Shown piece by piece: positions 26,857-33,567 of a stretch of 55,141 bases of DNA (its first letter is position 1; the number at the start of each line of letters is the position of its first letter). Both the position numbers and the translations under genes were made by a program. The DNA lies in contig NZ_JALEGS010000060.1 in NCBI RefSeq assembly GCF_022763345.1, forward strand, positions 1-55,141. The letters are read 5' to 3'. This DNA is from Phaeodactylibacter sp. (GTDB taxonomy: Bacteria > Bacteroidota > Bacteroidia > Chitinophagales > Saprospiraceae). The notes under the pieces were generated by a model, which had not been told where the DNA came from, did not search any database, and saw only the letters and a list, made by a program, of their open reading frames with translations.

Positions 26857-26879
26857 GGGGGGCAGTGCCCCCCGGTTTT
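26857..26879. terminator. Terminator between the head-GIN and rhodanese genes
   Basis: GGGGGG (26857-26862) pairs with CCCCCC (26868-26873) around CAGTG, followed by GGTTTT. It lies between convergent genes and probably serves the plus-strand gene. Confidence 0.7.
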
Positions 26880-27254
26880 CTACTCCCAGGTTTTATACCC
26901 CCCTTTCAGGTCGTATATCTCTTTGAAGCCCACCGCTTTGAGTTTGGCCGTGGCTTTAGCGCTTCGGTTGCCGGAACGGCAGTAAAGCATTAGCGGTTCC
27001 TCCTTATCAAACCTGGCTTCGACCTGCTGTACAAAGTCATCATCAAAGAAATTGATCAGTTCTGCACCTTCAATATGCCCGGCATTGTATTCATCCGGCG
27101 TGCGAACATCCAGCAATTGCAAGTCCTCGATAGCGGTCATTTTCTCCTGATACTCCTTTTTAGAGAGTACGTATTGCTCCTCCGCAGCGCTTTGGCTTTG
27201 GCAGGCATTCAGGGTGAAAACGGAAAGGATGGCGATAAAAAGTGTCTTGTACAT
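26880..27254 (-). CDS. Rhodanese-domain lipoprotein
   Basis: 124 aa. Lipobox TLNAC (Cys18) anchors a single rhodanese domain: LLDVRTPDEYNAGHIEGAELINF and the active-site loop LYCRSGNRS with catalytic Cys92, ending LKGGYKTWE. Rhodanese domains move sulfur or act as stress-related sulfur carriers in the periplasm or outer membrane. All key residues are present. Confidence 0.92.
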   Translation of the reverse strand: MYKTLFIAILSVFTLNACQSQSAAEEQYVLSKKEYQEKMTAIEDLQLLDVRTPDEYNAGHIEGAELINFFDDDFVQQVEARFDKEEPLMLYCRSGNRSAKATAKLKAVGFKEIYDLKGGYKTWE

Positions 27255-27327
27255 TGGATGTTGATTTTATTGGTGGCAAAGATAGAGGCTTGTTGCTGCG
27301 GGCTCAGTAATGCAGATCACAGCTGTA

Positions 27328-28056
27328 TTAAAGGCCAAACTGTAGCGTAAGGCCAATTTGAAACTGCAGCGTGGTTGTCGCAGTGATGCGTTCTTCAAAA
27401 ACTTCGATAGGGTCATCGAAAACGGCAGGTGGATCGTCCATGCGCACCAGGTAACGCGCGCTTCCTCCCATGAGGTAAGTACAGCGGGCATCAAGCAGCA
27501 AGTCCGGCCATGAAGTCAATCGGGCCTGCACGCCAGCGCCCAGCCCGGCACTGAACGTATTGTCATTGAGCTCCGGGTAGGCTTCGATCAAATCCTCCTC
27601 TCCTTCATCAAAAAGCTGTACGTATTGCGTGCGGGTATAGGGGCGTTTTAACCCGATGAGCCCATCGGCATAAGGCTGCAGAAAGAAGTTGGTAAAAGGT
27701 TTAAAACGGAGGAGTACATGCCCCAGCAGCATATTGGTACGGGTGCGCAGCTCGTAGTTTTCCGGAAACCCATTTTGAGTGGTGGTAAATCCGACCGTCT
27801 CCTCATCGAAGCGGACTACGCTGAAGTCCAGCCCGGCAAAGACCGGCCGTCCGGGGCCCATCTGAAAAAGGAGCTGGCCACCACCGCCGATGCCGTTCTG
27901 ATCCAGCACTTGCCGGAAGCCTTCCACGGGATTTAATACCGATAGGTGGCCGCCGATTTGCATATAAAATGGATAGCGGTCCGGTTCGCTTTCTTGCGCG
28001 TGCAGCGCAACAACCCCGGCATTCAGTAAAGTGCAAAACAGGATAGTTCTAAGCAT
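27328..28056 (-). CDS. Small outer membrane beta-barrel-like protein
   Basis: The ATG at 28056 gives a signal peptide (MLRTILFCTLLNAGVVALHAQ); upstream codons look non-coding. The mature part has alternating amphipathic strands (FYMQIGGHLSVLNP, VFAGLDFSVVRFDE, MLLGHVLLRFKPF, AGLGAGVQARL) and ends with TTTLQFQIGLTLQFGL, a C-terminal aromatic-ending strand typical of outer membrane barrels. 242 aa. No specific family. Confidence 0.75.
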   Translation of the reverse strand: MLRTILFCTLLNAGVVALHAQESEPDRYPFYMQIGGHLSVLNPVEGFRQVLDQNGIGGGGQLLFQMGPGRPVFAGLDFSVVRFDEETVGFTTTQNGFPENYELRTRTNMLLGHVLLRFKPFTNFFLQPYADGLIGLKRPYTRTQYVQLFDEGEEDLIEAYPELNDNTFSAGLGAGVQARLTSWPDLLLDARCTYLMGGSARYLVRMDDPPAVFDDPIEVFEERITATTTLQFQIGLTLQFGL

Positions 28057-28298
28057 TAGAGCTCCGTTTAGGTTTCCAAATTCGAACATCAGGGAGGGCT
28101 TAAGAGTTGGGCCCGGGTGCATAGTTTGCAGTGCCAGAACGGTAAATTGCCATAAAAACTTGCTGCAAACGCGAAAAAGAGATAATTTTAATGCGTTACA
28201 TCGTGACTTTACCGTAAAAAGCGCGTCTACTTTTAGGCAATCCCCAACCAAAAGATTAATTTCACTTAATTCAAAACACTACCAAACCAAAGACCTCT

Positions 28299-28637
28299 AT
28301 GAAATTCGAGATTTTTCAGAGCGAGAATAACGAGAAATACTACTTCCGCCTTAAAGCGAAAAACGGGCAGGTCATTCTCTCCAGCCAGGGCTATGCTAAT
28401 AAATCGGGCGCTAAGAACGGCATTGAGAGTGTAAAGAAAAACTCCGCCAAAGATGAGCTCTTTGAGCGCAAGGAAGCCGCCAACGGCAAATTCCACTTCA
28501 ACCTGCTCGCTGGTAACAAGCAAATCATTGGTAGCAGCCAAATGTACGCCGCCAAGTCGGGCATGGAAAAAGGTATTGAGTCTGTAAAAACGAACGCTCC
28601 GGAAGCGACGATTGAAGACCTGACGGTTGAGAGTTAG
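28299..28637 (+). CDS. DUF1508 (YegP-like) protein with two repeats
   Basis: 112 aa made of two tandem DUF1508 units: FEIFQSENNEKYYFRLKAK-type and then GKFHFNLLAGNKQ-type, each followed by a Ser-Gln-Gly/Met-Tyr and GIESVK motif (about residues 1-50 and 52-104). Such YegP-like proteins are small and of unknown biochemical role. It lies alone between the divergent barrel gene and a terminator. Confidence 0.9.
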   Translation: MKFEIFQSENNEKYYFRLKAKNGQVILSSQGYANKSGAKNGIESVKKNSAKDELFERKEAANGKFHFNLLAGNKQIIGSSQMYAAKSGMEKGIESVKTNAPEATIEDLTVES

Positions 28638-28660
28638 CCTCAATGCGTTTTATAGTTTAG

Positions 28661-28696
28661 AAAAGCTCCTGCATCAACTGGTTTGCAGGAGCTTTT
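28661..28696 (+). terminator. Intrinsic terminator after the DUF1508 gene
   Basis: A 13-bp stem (AAAAGCTCCTGCA, 28661-28673, with its complement at 28684-28696), a 10-base loop and a TTTT run. Confidence 0.9.
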
Positions 28697-28698
28697 CT

Positions 28699-28706
28699 TA
28701 CTTTAG
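28699..28706 (+). promoter_or_regulatory. TAnnTTTG-like box before the sulfotransferase gene
   Basis: TACTTTAG (one mismatch to TAnnTTTG) is 23 bases ahead of the ATG at 28730, directly behind the terminator. Confidence 0.4.
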
Positions 28707-28729
28707 CGTTTCATCAGCGTACTTAATTT

Positions 28730-29473
28730 ATGCCTACTTCCGTACAACGTATTAATGCATGGTCCAGCCCCCGCAACATAAGCACCGCCCTGATGTACGC
28801 CTTTCGGCAAAGAGCCGATACCACGGTGGTCGATGAGCCCCTGTACGCGCATTTTCTGAAGCATGGGCAGACAAAGGTTGTGCATCCGGGGGCATCAGCA
28901 ATCCTCGGCAGCCAGCTGAATAATGGAGAAGAGGTGGTGAAGCAGGTCCTGATGGGTCCCAGTTCCACACCAGTGGTCTTTTTTAAGCAAATGACCCACC
29001 ACCTGGTAGACATGGATGAGTCCTTCCTGCAGCATATGGACAATATTATGCTCATCCGGGACCCCAGAGCAATCATTGCCTCCTACGCCAAAGTCATCCC
29101 TAATCCGGGGATAGATGATATTGGGGTAGAACAACAGTACTATCTGTTCCAAAAGCTGCAAGCAATGGGCACGCTCAGAGCTGTAGTGGATGCCCGTCAA
29201 TTGCTACTGGACCCACCGGGGGTACTGCGGCAGCTTTGTGAACGCCTGGGGCTGGCATTTGATGAAGGTATGCTGCAATGGCATCCCGGTCCGCGCCCTG
29301 AAGACGGTGTTTGGGCCAGCTATTGGTATAGCCGGGTGCATACCTCAACTGGTTTCCAGGCCTACGAGGAGCGTACCTATGAATTGCCCCCGAAACTGGA
29401 AGCGCTGGCGAAAAGCTGTACTCCTTATTACCATACCCTGTTTGAGGTAGCCCTTAAAGCAGGATCGGTTTAA
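28730..29473 (+). CDS. Sulfotransferase-like protein, homologous to the N-terminal part of plant BCAT-like fusion proteins
   Basis: 247 aa. The nucleotide-binding region is visible as INAWSSPRNISTALMYAF (a P-loop-like 5'-phosphosulfate motif, about residues 8-25) and MLIRDPRAIIASY (3'-phosphate site, about 107-119). The EPLYAHFLKHG, LQWHPGPRPEDGVWASYWY and VHTSTGF motifs are, from memory, the same as those in the N-terminal part of Arabidopsis branched-chain-aminotransferase-like proteins, whose C-terminal part is a class IV aminotransferase. The matching aminotransferase gene is 2.2 kb downstream here (31652), on the same strand. The acceptor is unknown. Confidence 0.85.
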   Translation: MPTSVQRINAWSSPRNISTALMYAFRQRADTTVVDEPLYAHFLKHGQTKVVHPGASAILGSQLNNGEEVVKQVLMGPSSTPVVFFKQMTHHLVDMDESFLQHMDNIMLIRDPRAIIASYAKVIPNPGIDDIGVEQQYYLFQKLQAMGTLRAVVDARQLLLDPPGVLRQLCERLGLAFDEGMLQWHPGPRPEDGVWASYWYSRVHTSTGFQAYEERTYELPPKLEALAKSCTPYYHTLFEVALKAGSV

Positions 29474-29739
29474 TCAGAAAGCGATATCTGTCTTCTGTTA
29501 CAGCGGGATTAGGAATGTTTTGTGTAAAATGCTTAACTTGTCCCTTGCGTAGACCGAATGGTTGGAAGGGACAGGCGCACCGGTTAGGACCCAATCGTAA
29601 GTGAAAGGCACACTCCGCTAAGGCTCGGCAGTGAAGGCTCCAAAAATAAAGGGTTCAGGCAGGTGTAGCCCCATCAGCCGGCTACAATTCACCTAAATTA
29701 ACCCGTATCAGCGCGCCCCAGAATGGCTTGCTCATAAAT
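29474..29739 (+). other. Structured intergenic region between the sulfotransferase and histidine kinase genes
   Basis: About 265 bases without a convincing gene. It has four possible stem-loops in a row: TGTCCCTT (29539-29546) with AAGGGACA (29566-29573) enclosing GACC/GGTT around GAAT; CGGTT (29581-29585) with AATCG (29593-29597); CACTCCG (29611-29617) with CGGcAGTG (29626-29633); and GGTGTAGCC (29662-29670) with GGCTAC (29680-29685). It could be an untranslated regulatory leader or small RNA. No TAnnTTTG box is clear. Confidence 0.35.
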
Positions 29740-31641
29740 ATGCAGCATCAAAAAAATTATATTGCCACGATTGCAGGCATTCTTTTGTTCCTCACGATGA
29801 GCGGAACTGCTCAGCCAAACAGCATAACGGAACAATCTCTGCTTGACTCTCTCGATCAGGCCAAAACCGGAGCACGGCATGCCTTTTGGCTGAAGGAACT
29901 GGCTTTTCATTATAAATCAGACCGTCCCGCTACTGCGCACAGCTACGCGCGAAGCTCCCTGGAAATCGCAGAACAGCTCGACAACCAGCAAGCTATTGCT
30001 GATGCCCTCCACGTGGAAGGTATTGTGTATTGGTATCAGGGCAAAGTAGCAGAAGCCTCAAAGGCATTCTTCAAAGCATTGGAAATCCGGGAAAAAATTG
30101 ATGATAAACTGGGATTGGCGCGTTCTTATAACAACATTGGCAATGTCTTTAGCTGGCAAAATAACTTTCAGGAAGCCAGCTTGTACTACAAGCGGTCCAT
30201 GGATCTTCGGCAGGAGCTGCAGGATAGTTCCGGTATGGTGTATTCTCTGGTAAGCCTGGCAGAAGTGGCTGCCCGGCAGGATGACCTCAAAGAAGCGCAG
30301 CGCTACGGGCTACAGGCACTTGATTTGGCCAGGCAAATACAAAAGCCTGATGCGGAAGCATTCTGCTATGAACACCTCGGGCATATTATGTTAAGCAAAA
30401 AGCAGCTCAATGAGGCTTTGAATTATTTTATGGATGCTGCCTCCATAAATCGTAGAATCGAAAACCAAAATCAACTCGCTGATAATTTACTGGAAATCGC
30501 TTCGGTTGAAGCGCTCAAAGGAGCCTATCGGTCTGCAATAAATGCGCTGTACGAATCAGTAAAGATTAGCCGTGTAATCGACGCTAATGACCTGGAGGCC
30601 GAGGCACTTAAAGGGCTGAGCCATAATTATGCTGCCCTGGAACAGTTTGACAGTGCCTATTTTTATGCCATCAATTATCAAATTGCAGAAGAAAAAATCA
30701 CCGGTGAGAAACAAGCACGTGTGCTCTTTGATGTACAGGAGCAATACCGGTCACAACTGGAGAAAACGGGCCTCTTGCTGAAGCAACAGCGTAGCAACCG
30801 GCTCCTGATTTGGCTGTCCGTAGTAATTGTAGCTCTACTCATTTTATTTATTCGCTTGATGTATGTAAAAAACAGGCGCCTTCAGCGTACGGACCGTAAG
30901 CTGAAGGAAAAAGCTAATGAAATTGAACGAGTCAATAAGGTATTGGCAACTCAGAATGAAGACTTACGGAACTCTAACGACTCCCTGCGGGAATTCGCCT
31001 ATGTGGTATCTCATGATTTACGGGAGCCGCTTCGTACCATAGGGTCTTTTACGACTTTGCTGGCCCGGCGTTTTCCTAATGACCTGGATAATCAGAGCAG
31101 AGAATACATTAACTTCATCGTAAAGGGGACAAAACACATGAGCTTGCTGCTCGATGGGCTGCTTTCCTATGCAAAGGTCAGCAATACGGAGTCCCTCGCA
31201 TTAGAGCCGCTTAATCTGAATACCGTAGTCGGGAATGTACTGGAAATATTGGATGCAGAAATTGAGGATACCCAAGCCAACATAAAAGTGGATCAATTGC
31301 CGGTGGTCAATGGTAACCGGGCACTGCTTTCCCAGCTCTTCCAGAATCTGATCGCGAATGCCATGAAGTTCAATGATAAACCAGAGAAAAAGGTTTGGGT
31401 GCGTTATATGGATCAGGGGGATATGCATCAGATTACGGTAGAGGATAACGGAATTGGCATTGATGAAGCCTTCAAGTCTAAAGTTTTTCAGATCTTTCAC
31501 CGCCTGGAAAAAAACAAGTACAAGGGTACGGGTCTGGGCCTGGCGATTTGTCAGAAGATTGTGGCTCGCCACCGCGGCAAAATCGAACTGGAGTCTGTAC
31601 TCGGGGAAGGGACCCGTTTTTTAGTTTACTTGCCAAAATGA
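29740..31641 (+). CDS. TPR-containing sensor histidine kinase
   Basis: From the ATG at 29740 (633 aa): an N-terminal signal/anchor, then about six to seven tetratricopeptide repeats (about residues 30-320, for example LGLARSYNNIGNVFSWQNNFQEA), a transmembrane helix (about 354-376), a coiled coil, a HisKA dimerisation domain with the phosphoacceptor His425 in FAYVVSHDLREPLRTIGSF, and an HATPase_c domain (NLIANAMKFND N box, VEDNGIGIDE G1, KGTGLGLAICQKI G2). Such TPR-HisKA proteins are common in Bacteroidota. No response regulator is adjacent, so the partner is elsewhere. It sits between the two halves of the plant-fusion pair. Confidence 0.92.
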   Translation: MQHQKNYIATIAGILLFLTMSGTAQPNSITEQSLLDSLDQAKTGARHAFWLKELAFHYKSDRPATAHSYARSSLEIAEQLDNQQAIADALHVEGIVYWYQGKVAEASKAFFKALEIREKIDDKLGLARSYNNIGNVFSWQNNFQEASLYYKRSMDLRQELQDSSGMVYSLVSLAEVAARQDDLKEAQRYGLQALDLARQIQKPDAEAFCYEHLGHIMLSKKQLNEALNYFMDAASINRRIENQNQLADNLLEIASVEALKGAYRSAINALYESVKISRVIDANDLEAEALKGLSHNYAALEQFDSAYFYAINYQIAEEKITGEKQARVLFDVQEQYRSQLEKTGLLLKQQRSNRLLIWLSVVIVALLILFIRLMYVKNRRLQRTDRKLKEKANEIERVNKVLATQNEDLRNSNDSLREFAYVVSHDLREPLRTIGSFTTLLARRFPNDLDNQSREYINFIVKGTKHMSLLLDGLLSYAKVSNTESLALEPLNLNTVVGNVLEILDAEIEDTQANIKVDQLPVVNGNRALLSQLFQNLIANAMKFNDKPEKKVWVRYMDQGDMHQITVEDNGIGIDEAFKSKVFQIFHRLEKNKYKGTGLGLAICQKIVARHRGKIELESVLGEGTRFLVYLPK

Positions 31642-31651
31642 TCTGATTAGC

Positions 31652-32551
31652 ATGTTGCAACAATACGATCCGAGAAATGAGCACCTCCTAATTTATATCG
31701 ATGGGGAGCTGTATCCAAGAGAAGAAGCCAAAATCTCTGTTTTTGACAGCGCCGTACAGGGGGGGGATGCGGTCTGGGAAGGCATTCGGGTGTACGATGG
31801 CCGGATATTCTCTCTGGACGAGCATCTGGAGCGCCTGCAAAACTCCGCCCACGCCATGGCTTTCCGACAGGTGCCCTCCAGTGAAGAAATCAAAGCAGCG
31901 CTTTTTAAAACCCTGGAAGCCAATGGTATGCGGGACGAAACCCACATCAGACTGACGCTGACCCGTGGCAAAAAAATAACCTCAGGCATGGACCCACGCC
32001 TCAATCAGTTTGGGCCCACACTGATCATTGTGGCGGAATGGAAACCACCCGTATATCCACCGGAAATCACGCTGGTCACCTCTTCGGTCCGCCGGAATTC
32101 TGCCATGTCTCTGGATTCCAAAATCCACCACAATAACCTCATCAACAACATCCTGGCCAAGATCGAAGCCAACCACGCCGGCGCAGATGCAGGGCTCATG
32201 CTTGACAAAGATGGCTTCGTCTCGGAGGCCAATGGGGTAAATGTATTTTGTATCCGCAAAGGCATTGTCTACACGCCGCATGCCGACAGCTGCCTGCCGG
32301 GCATCACCCGTCAGCATGTGATTAACCTGTGCCGGGAACAAGGTATCCCCATCGTGGAGAAAAATCTGTCGCTTACCGAATTCTACACGGCCGATCAGGT
32401 CTTCACCACGGGCACGATGGGCGAGCTCACCAAAGTCGCGGAAATCGACGGGCGCACCATCCGCAGCCGCATGGAAGAAGACCTGTTAGAACAAATCAAG
32501 GGCTACTTCCGGGCAATGACCCGGTCGGGAGGGGAGCCTTTACCATTCTAA
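31652..32551 (+). CDS. Class IV (BCAT/D-amino acid type) aminotransferase, homologous to the C-terminal part of plant BCAT-like fusion proteins
   Basis: 299 aa PLP enzyme of fold-type IV. The catalytic Lys is K157 in LDSKIHHNNLINNILAKIEA; the conserved Glu is in DGFVSEANGVNVF; the PLP phosphate site is near TGTMGEL. Motifs such as EAKISVFDSAVQGGDAVWEGIRVY and VAEWKPPVYPPEI are, from memory, very close to those in the plant branched-chain-aminotransferase-like proteins that carry an N-terminal sulfotransferase-like part. The start at 31652 is 10 bases after the kinase stop. The amino-donor specificity is unknown. Confidence 0.9.
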   Translation: MLQQYDPRNEHLLIYIDGELYPREEAKISVFDSAVQGGDAVWEGIRVYDGRIFSLDEHLERLQNSAHAMAFRQVPSSEEIKAALFKTLEANGMRDETHIRLTLTRGKKITSGMDPRLNQFGPTLIIVAEWKPPVYPPEITLVTSSVRRNSAMSLDSKIHHNNLINNILAKIEANHAGADAGLMLDKDGFVSEANGVNVFCIRKGIVYTPHADSCLPGITRQHVINLCREQGIPIVEKNLSLTEFYTADQVFTTGTMGELTKVAEIDGRTIRSRMEEDLLEQIKGYFRAMTRSGGEPLPF

Positions 32552-32556
32552 CTGTT

Positions 32557-33237
32557 TCACTCGACGATTAGTGGTAAGGTCACCTGCCGGTCCGTTTCCA
32601 TACACCGCAGAAAGTAGGTGCCCGTTGGCCATTGATCGACCCTCAGCCTGAAGTGAGCGGGAGATAAGTTTTGGTATTGCGCTATCATCTGCCCTGATGC
32701 CGTGTAAACTTGCAGCGTTTTCAATGGCTGAGTCAATTCCACAGTCACGACTTCGGTAGCGGGATTAGGATAGTAGTGTATATCAGGCATCGAAGATGGA
32801 GGTGTTGGAATAGCTTTTTGTGGTTTCTCGAACCAGACCCATGTGGAACAACCATTTGAATGGTCAAGGTACTTTGGCTTTGGAGCAGTGACGACCACTG
32901 AATTCAAGTTTACAGGTTCCGGTATAAGTTCAATATAAAGCCAGTTCTGTTTGCCAGCAAACATCTTAAACCCACGGATGCTTTTGGGTTCGTGCCCGAG
33001 GTAAGATATTTGAATATCATAAATTCCCGGATTCAGCCCGGAAAGTTCAACATGCCCGTCATCTTCAGAGGCCGTACCTGTAATCAAAACACCCCTTTTG
33101 AAAAGCACAATATTTGCCCCATATAGTGCGTGCCCCTCCGCATCATTGATTTGGCCCGCAAGGGCGGTCTGCGCCAAAAGCAGCGAGCTGCCAAAGAGCA
33201 GCAGGCCAGTCAGGATGAATGTACATTTCATTTTCAT
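32557..33237 (-). CDS. CarboxypepD-regulatory-like protein with T9SS sorting domain
   Basis: 226 aa. A signal peptide (about residues 1-23) precedes a carboxypeptidase-regulatory-like beta-sandwich (AGQINDAEGHALYGANIVLF ... LSGLNPGIYDIQISYLGHE, about 25-108). The segment PVNLNSVVVTAPK resembles the linker that joins this domain to the plug in SusC/TonB-dependent receptors, but no receptor follows. Instead the last 75 residues (IHYYPNPATEVVTVEL ... WPTGTYFLRC) form a T9SS sorting domain. The gene is preceded by a promoter, short ORF and terminator hairpin (33256-33456) on the same strand. It is convergent with the aminotransferase gene. Confidence 0.82.
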   Translation of the reverse strand: MKMKCTFILTGLLLFGSSLLLAQTALAGQINDAEGHALYGANIVLFKRGVLITGTASEDDGHVELSGLNPGIYDIQISYLGHEPKSIRGFKMFAGKQNWLYIELIPEPVNLNSVVVTAPKPKYLDHSNGCSTWVWFEKPQKAIPTPPSSMPDIHYYPNPATEVVTVELTQPLKTLQVYTASGQMIAQYQNLSPAHFRLRVDQWPTGTYFLRCMETDRQVTLPLIVE

Positions 33238-33255
33238 AGCTTCAAGTTTGAAAAG

Positions 33256-33285
33256 AATAAAAAAGCCGGGACATGACGCCCCGGC
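33256..33285 (-). terminator. Intrinsic terminator just upstream of the gene at 32557-33237 (leader terminator/attenuator)
   Basis: On the minus strand, GCCGGGG-type stem (33285-33280 with 33270-33265) is followed by TTTTTT (33264-33259). It is oriented like the downstream gene and ends only about 20 bases before its ATG, so it would stop most transcripts from the promoter at 33425. Confidence 0.75.
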
Positions 33286-33333
33286 GTACCTAAAATTGCT
33301 TTGTATGAAGAGTTCTTGATTTCCTGGGGAAGC

Positions 33334-33361
33334 GTACTGCCACCTTTTTAGGCGGCAGTAC
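33334..33361 (-). other. Leader hairpin before the terminator
   Basis: GTACTGCC (33334-33341) and GGCAGTAC (33354-33361) form a perfect 8-bp stem with a 12-base loop between the short leader ORF and the terminator. It could be an anti-terminator or pause hairpin. Confidence 0.5.
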
Positions 33362-33367
33362 TGCTTG

Positions 33368-33403
33368 TTAACCCTGTGTCAGAGCAAGCGCGCTTGTTCT
33401 CAT
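33368..33403 (-). CDS. Possible 11-codon leader peptide
   Basis: Minus-strand ATG at 33403, stop TAA at 33368; encodes MRTSALALTQG. It starts about 15 bases after the predicted transcription start of the promoter at 33425-33432 and is followed by a hairpin and a terminator. It spans a 12-bp palindrome CAAGCGCGCTTG. Too short to judge coding by composition; supported only by position. Confidence 0.3.
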   Translation of the reverse strand: MRTSALALTQG

Positions 33404-33424
33404 AGCTTGTTGTTTCGTACAATT

Positions 33425-33456
33425 CAAAGGTAAGGGCGATGCTGGCCGTAAACCAA
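33425..33456 (-). promoter_or_regulatory. Bacteroidota-type promoter for the leader of the gene at 32557-33237
   Basis: On the minus strand TTG (33456-33454), 21 bases, TACCTTTG (33432-33425) fit the consensus exactly in the -7 box. Predicted start near 33418, giving a leader of about 180 nt. Confidence 0.6.
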
Positions 33457-33512
33457 CCGAAAAAAGGGCTTATGTCAGGTTTCTGATTGCCTTAAGGCGA
33501 CGGGCTTTCGCC

Positions 33513-33543
33513 TTTGCCATCTCGGGCTGAATCCCTACCTTTG
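33513..33543 (+). promoter_or_regulatory. Promoter of purH
   Basis: TTTG (33513-33516), 19 bases, TACCTTTG (33536-33543): a full match to the Bacteroidota consensus. Predicted start near 33550, leader about 18 nt. It may drive the whole purH-coaX group. Confidence 0.75.
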
Positions 33544-33567
33544 CAGCTTGTTCAACAAACCTCTGCC

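Noticed and set aside
28057..28251. Extended N-terminus of the small barrel protein to 28251
   Set aside because: The added residues look non-coding and would bury the signal peptide.
29474..29700. Minus-strand open frame through the structured gap, encoding a Cys- and Pro-rich peptide
   Set aside because: No clear ATG near its 5' side, no promoter box, and the sequence is better explained by stem-loops on either strand.
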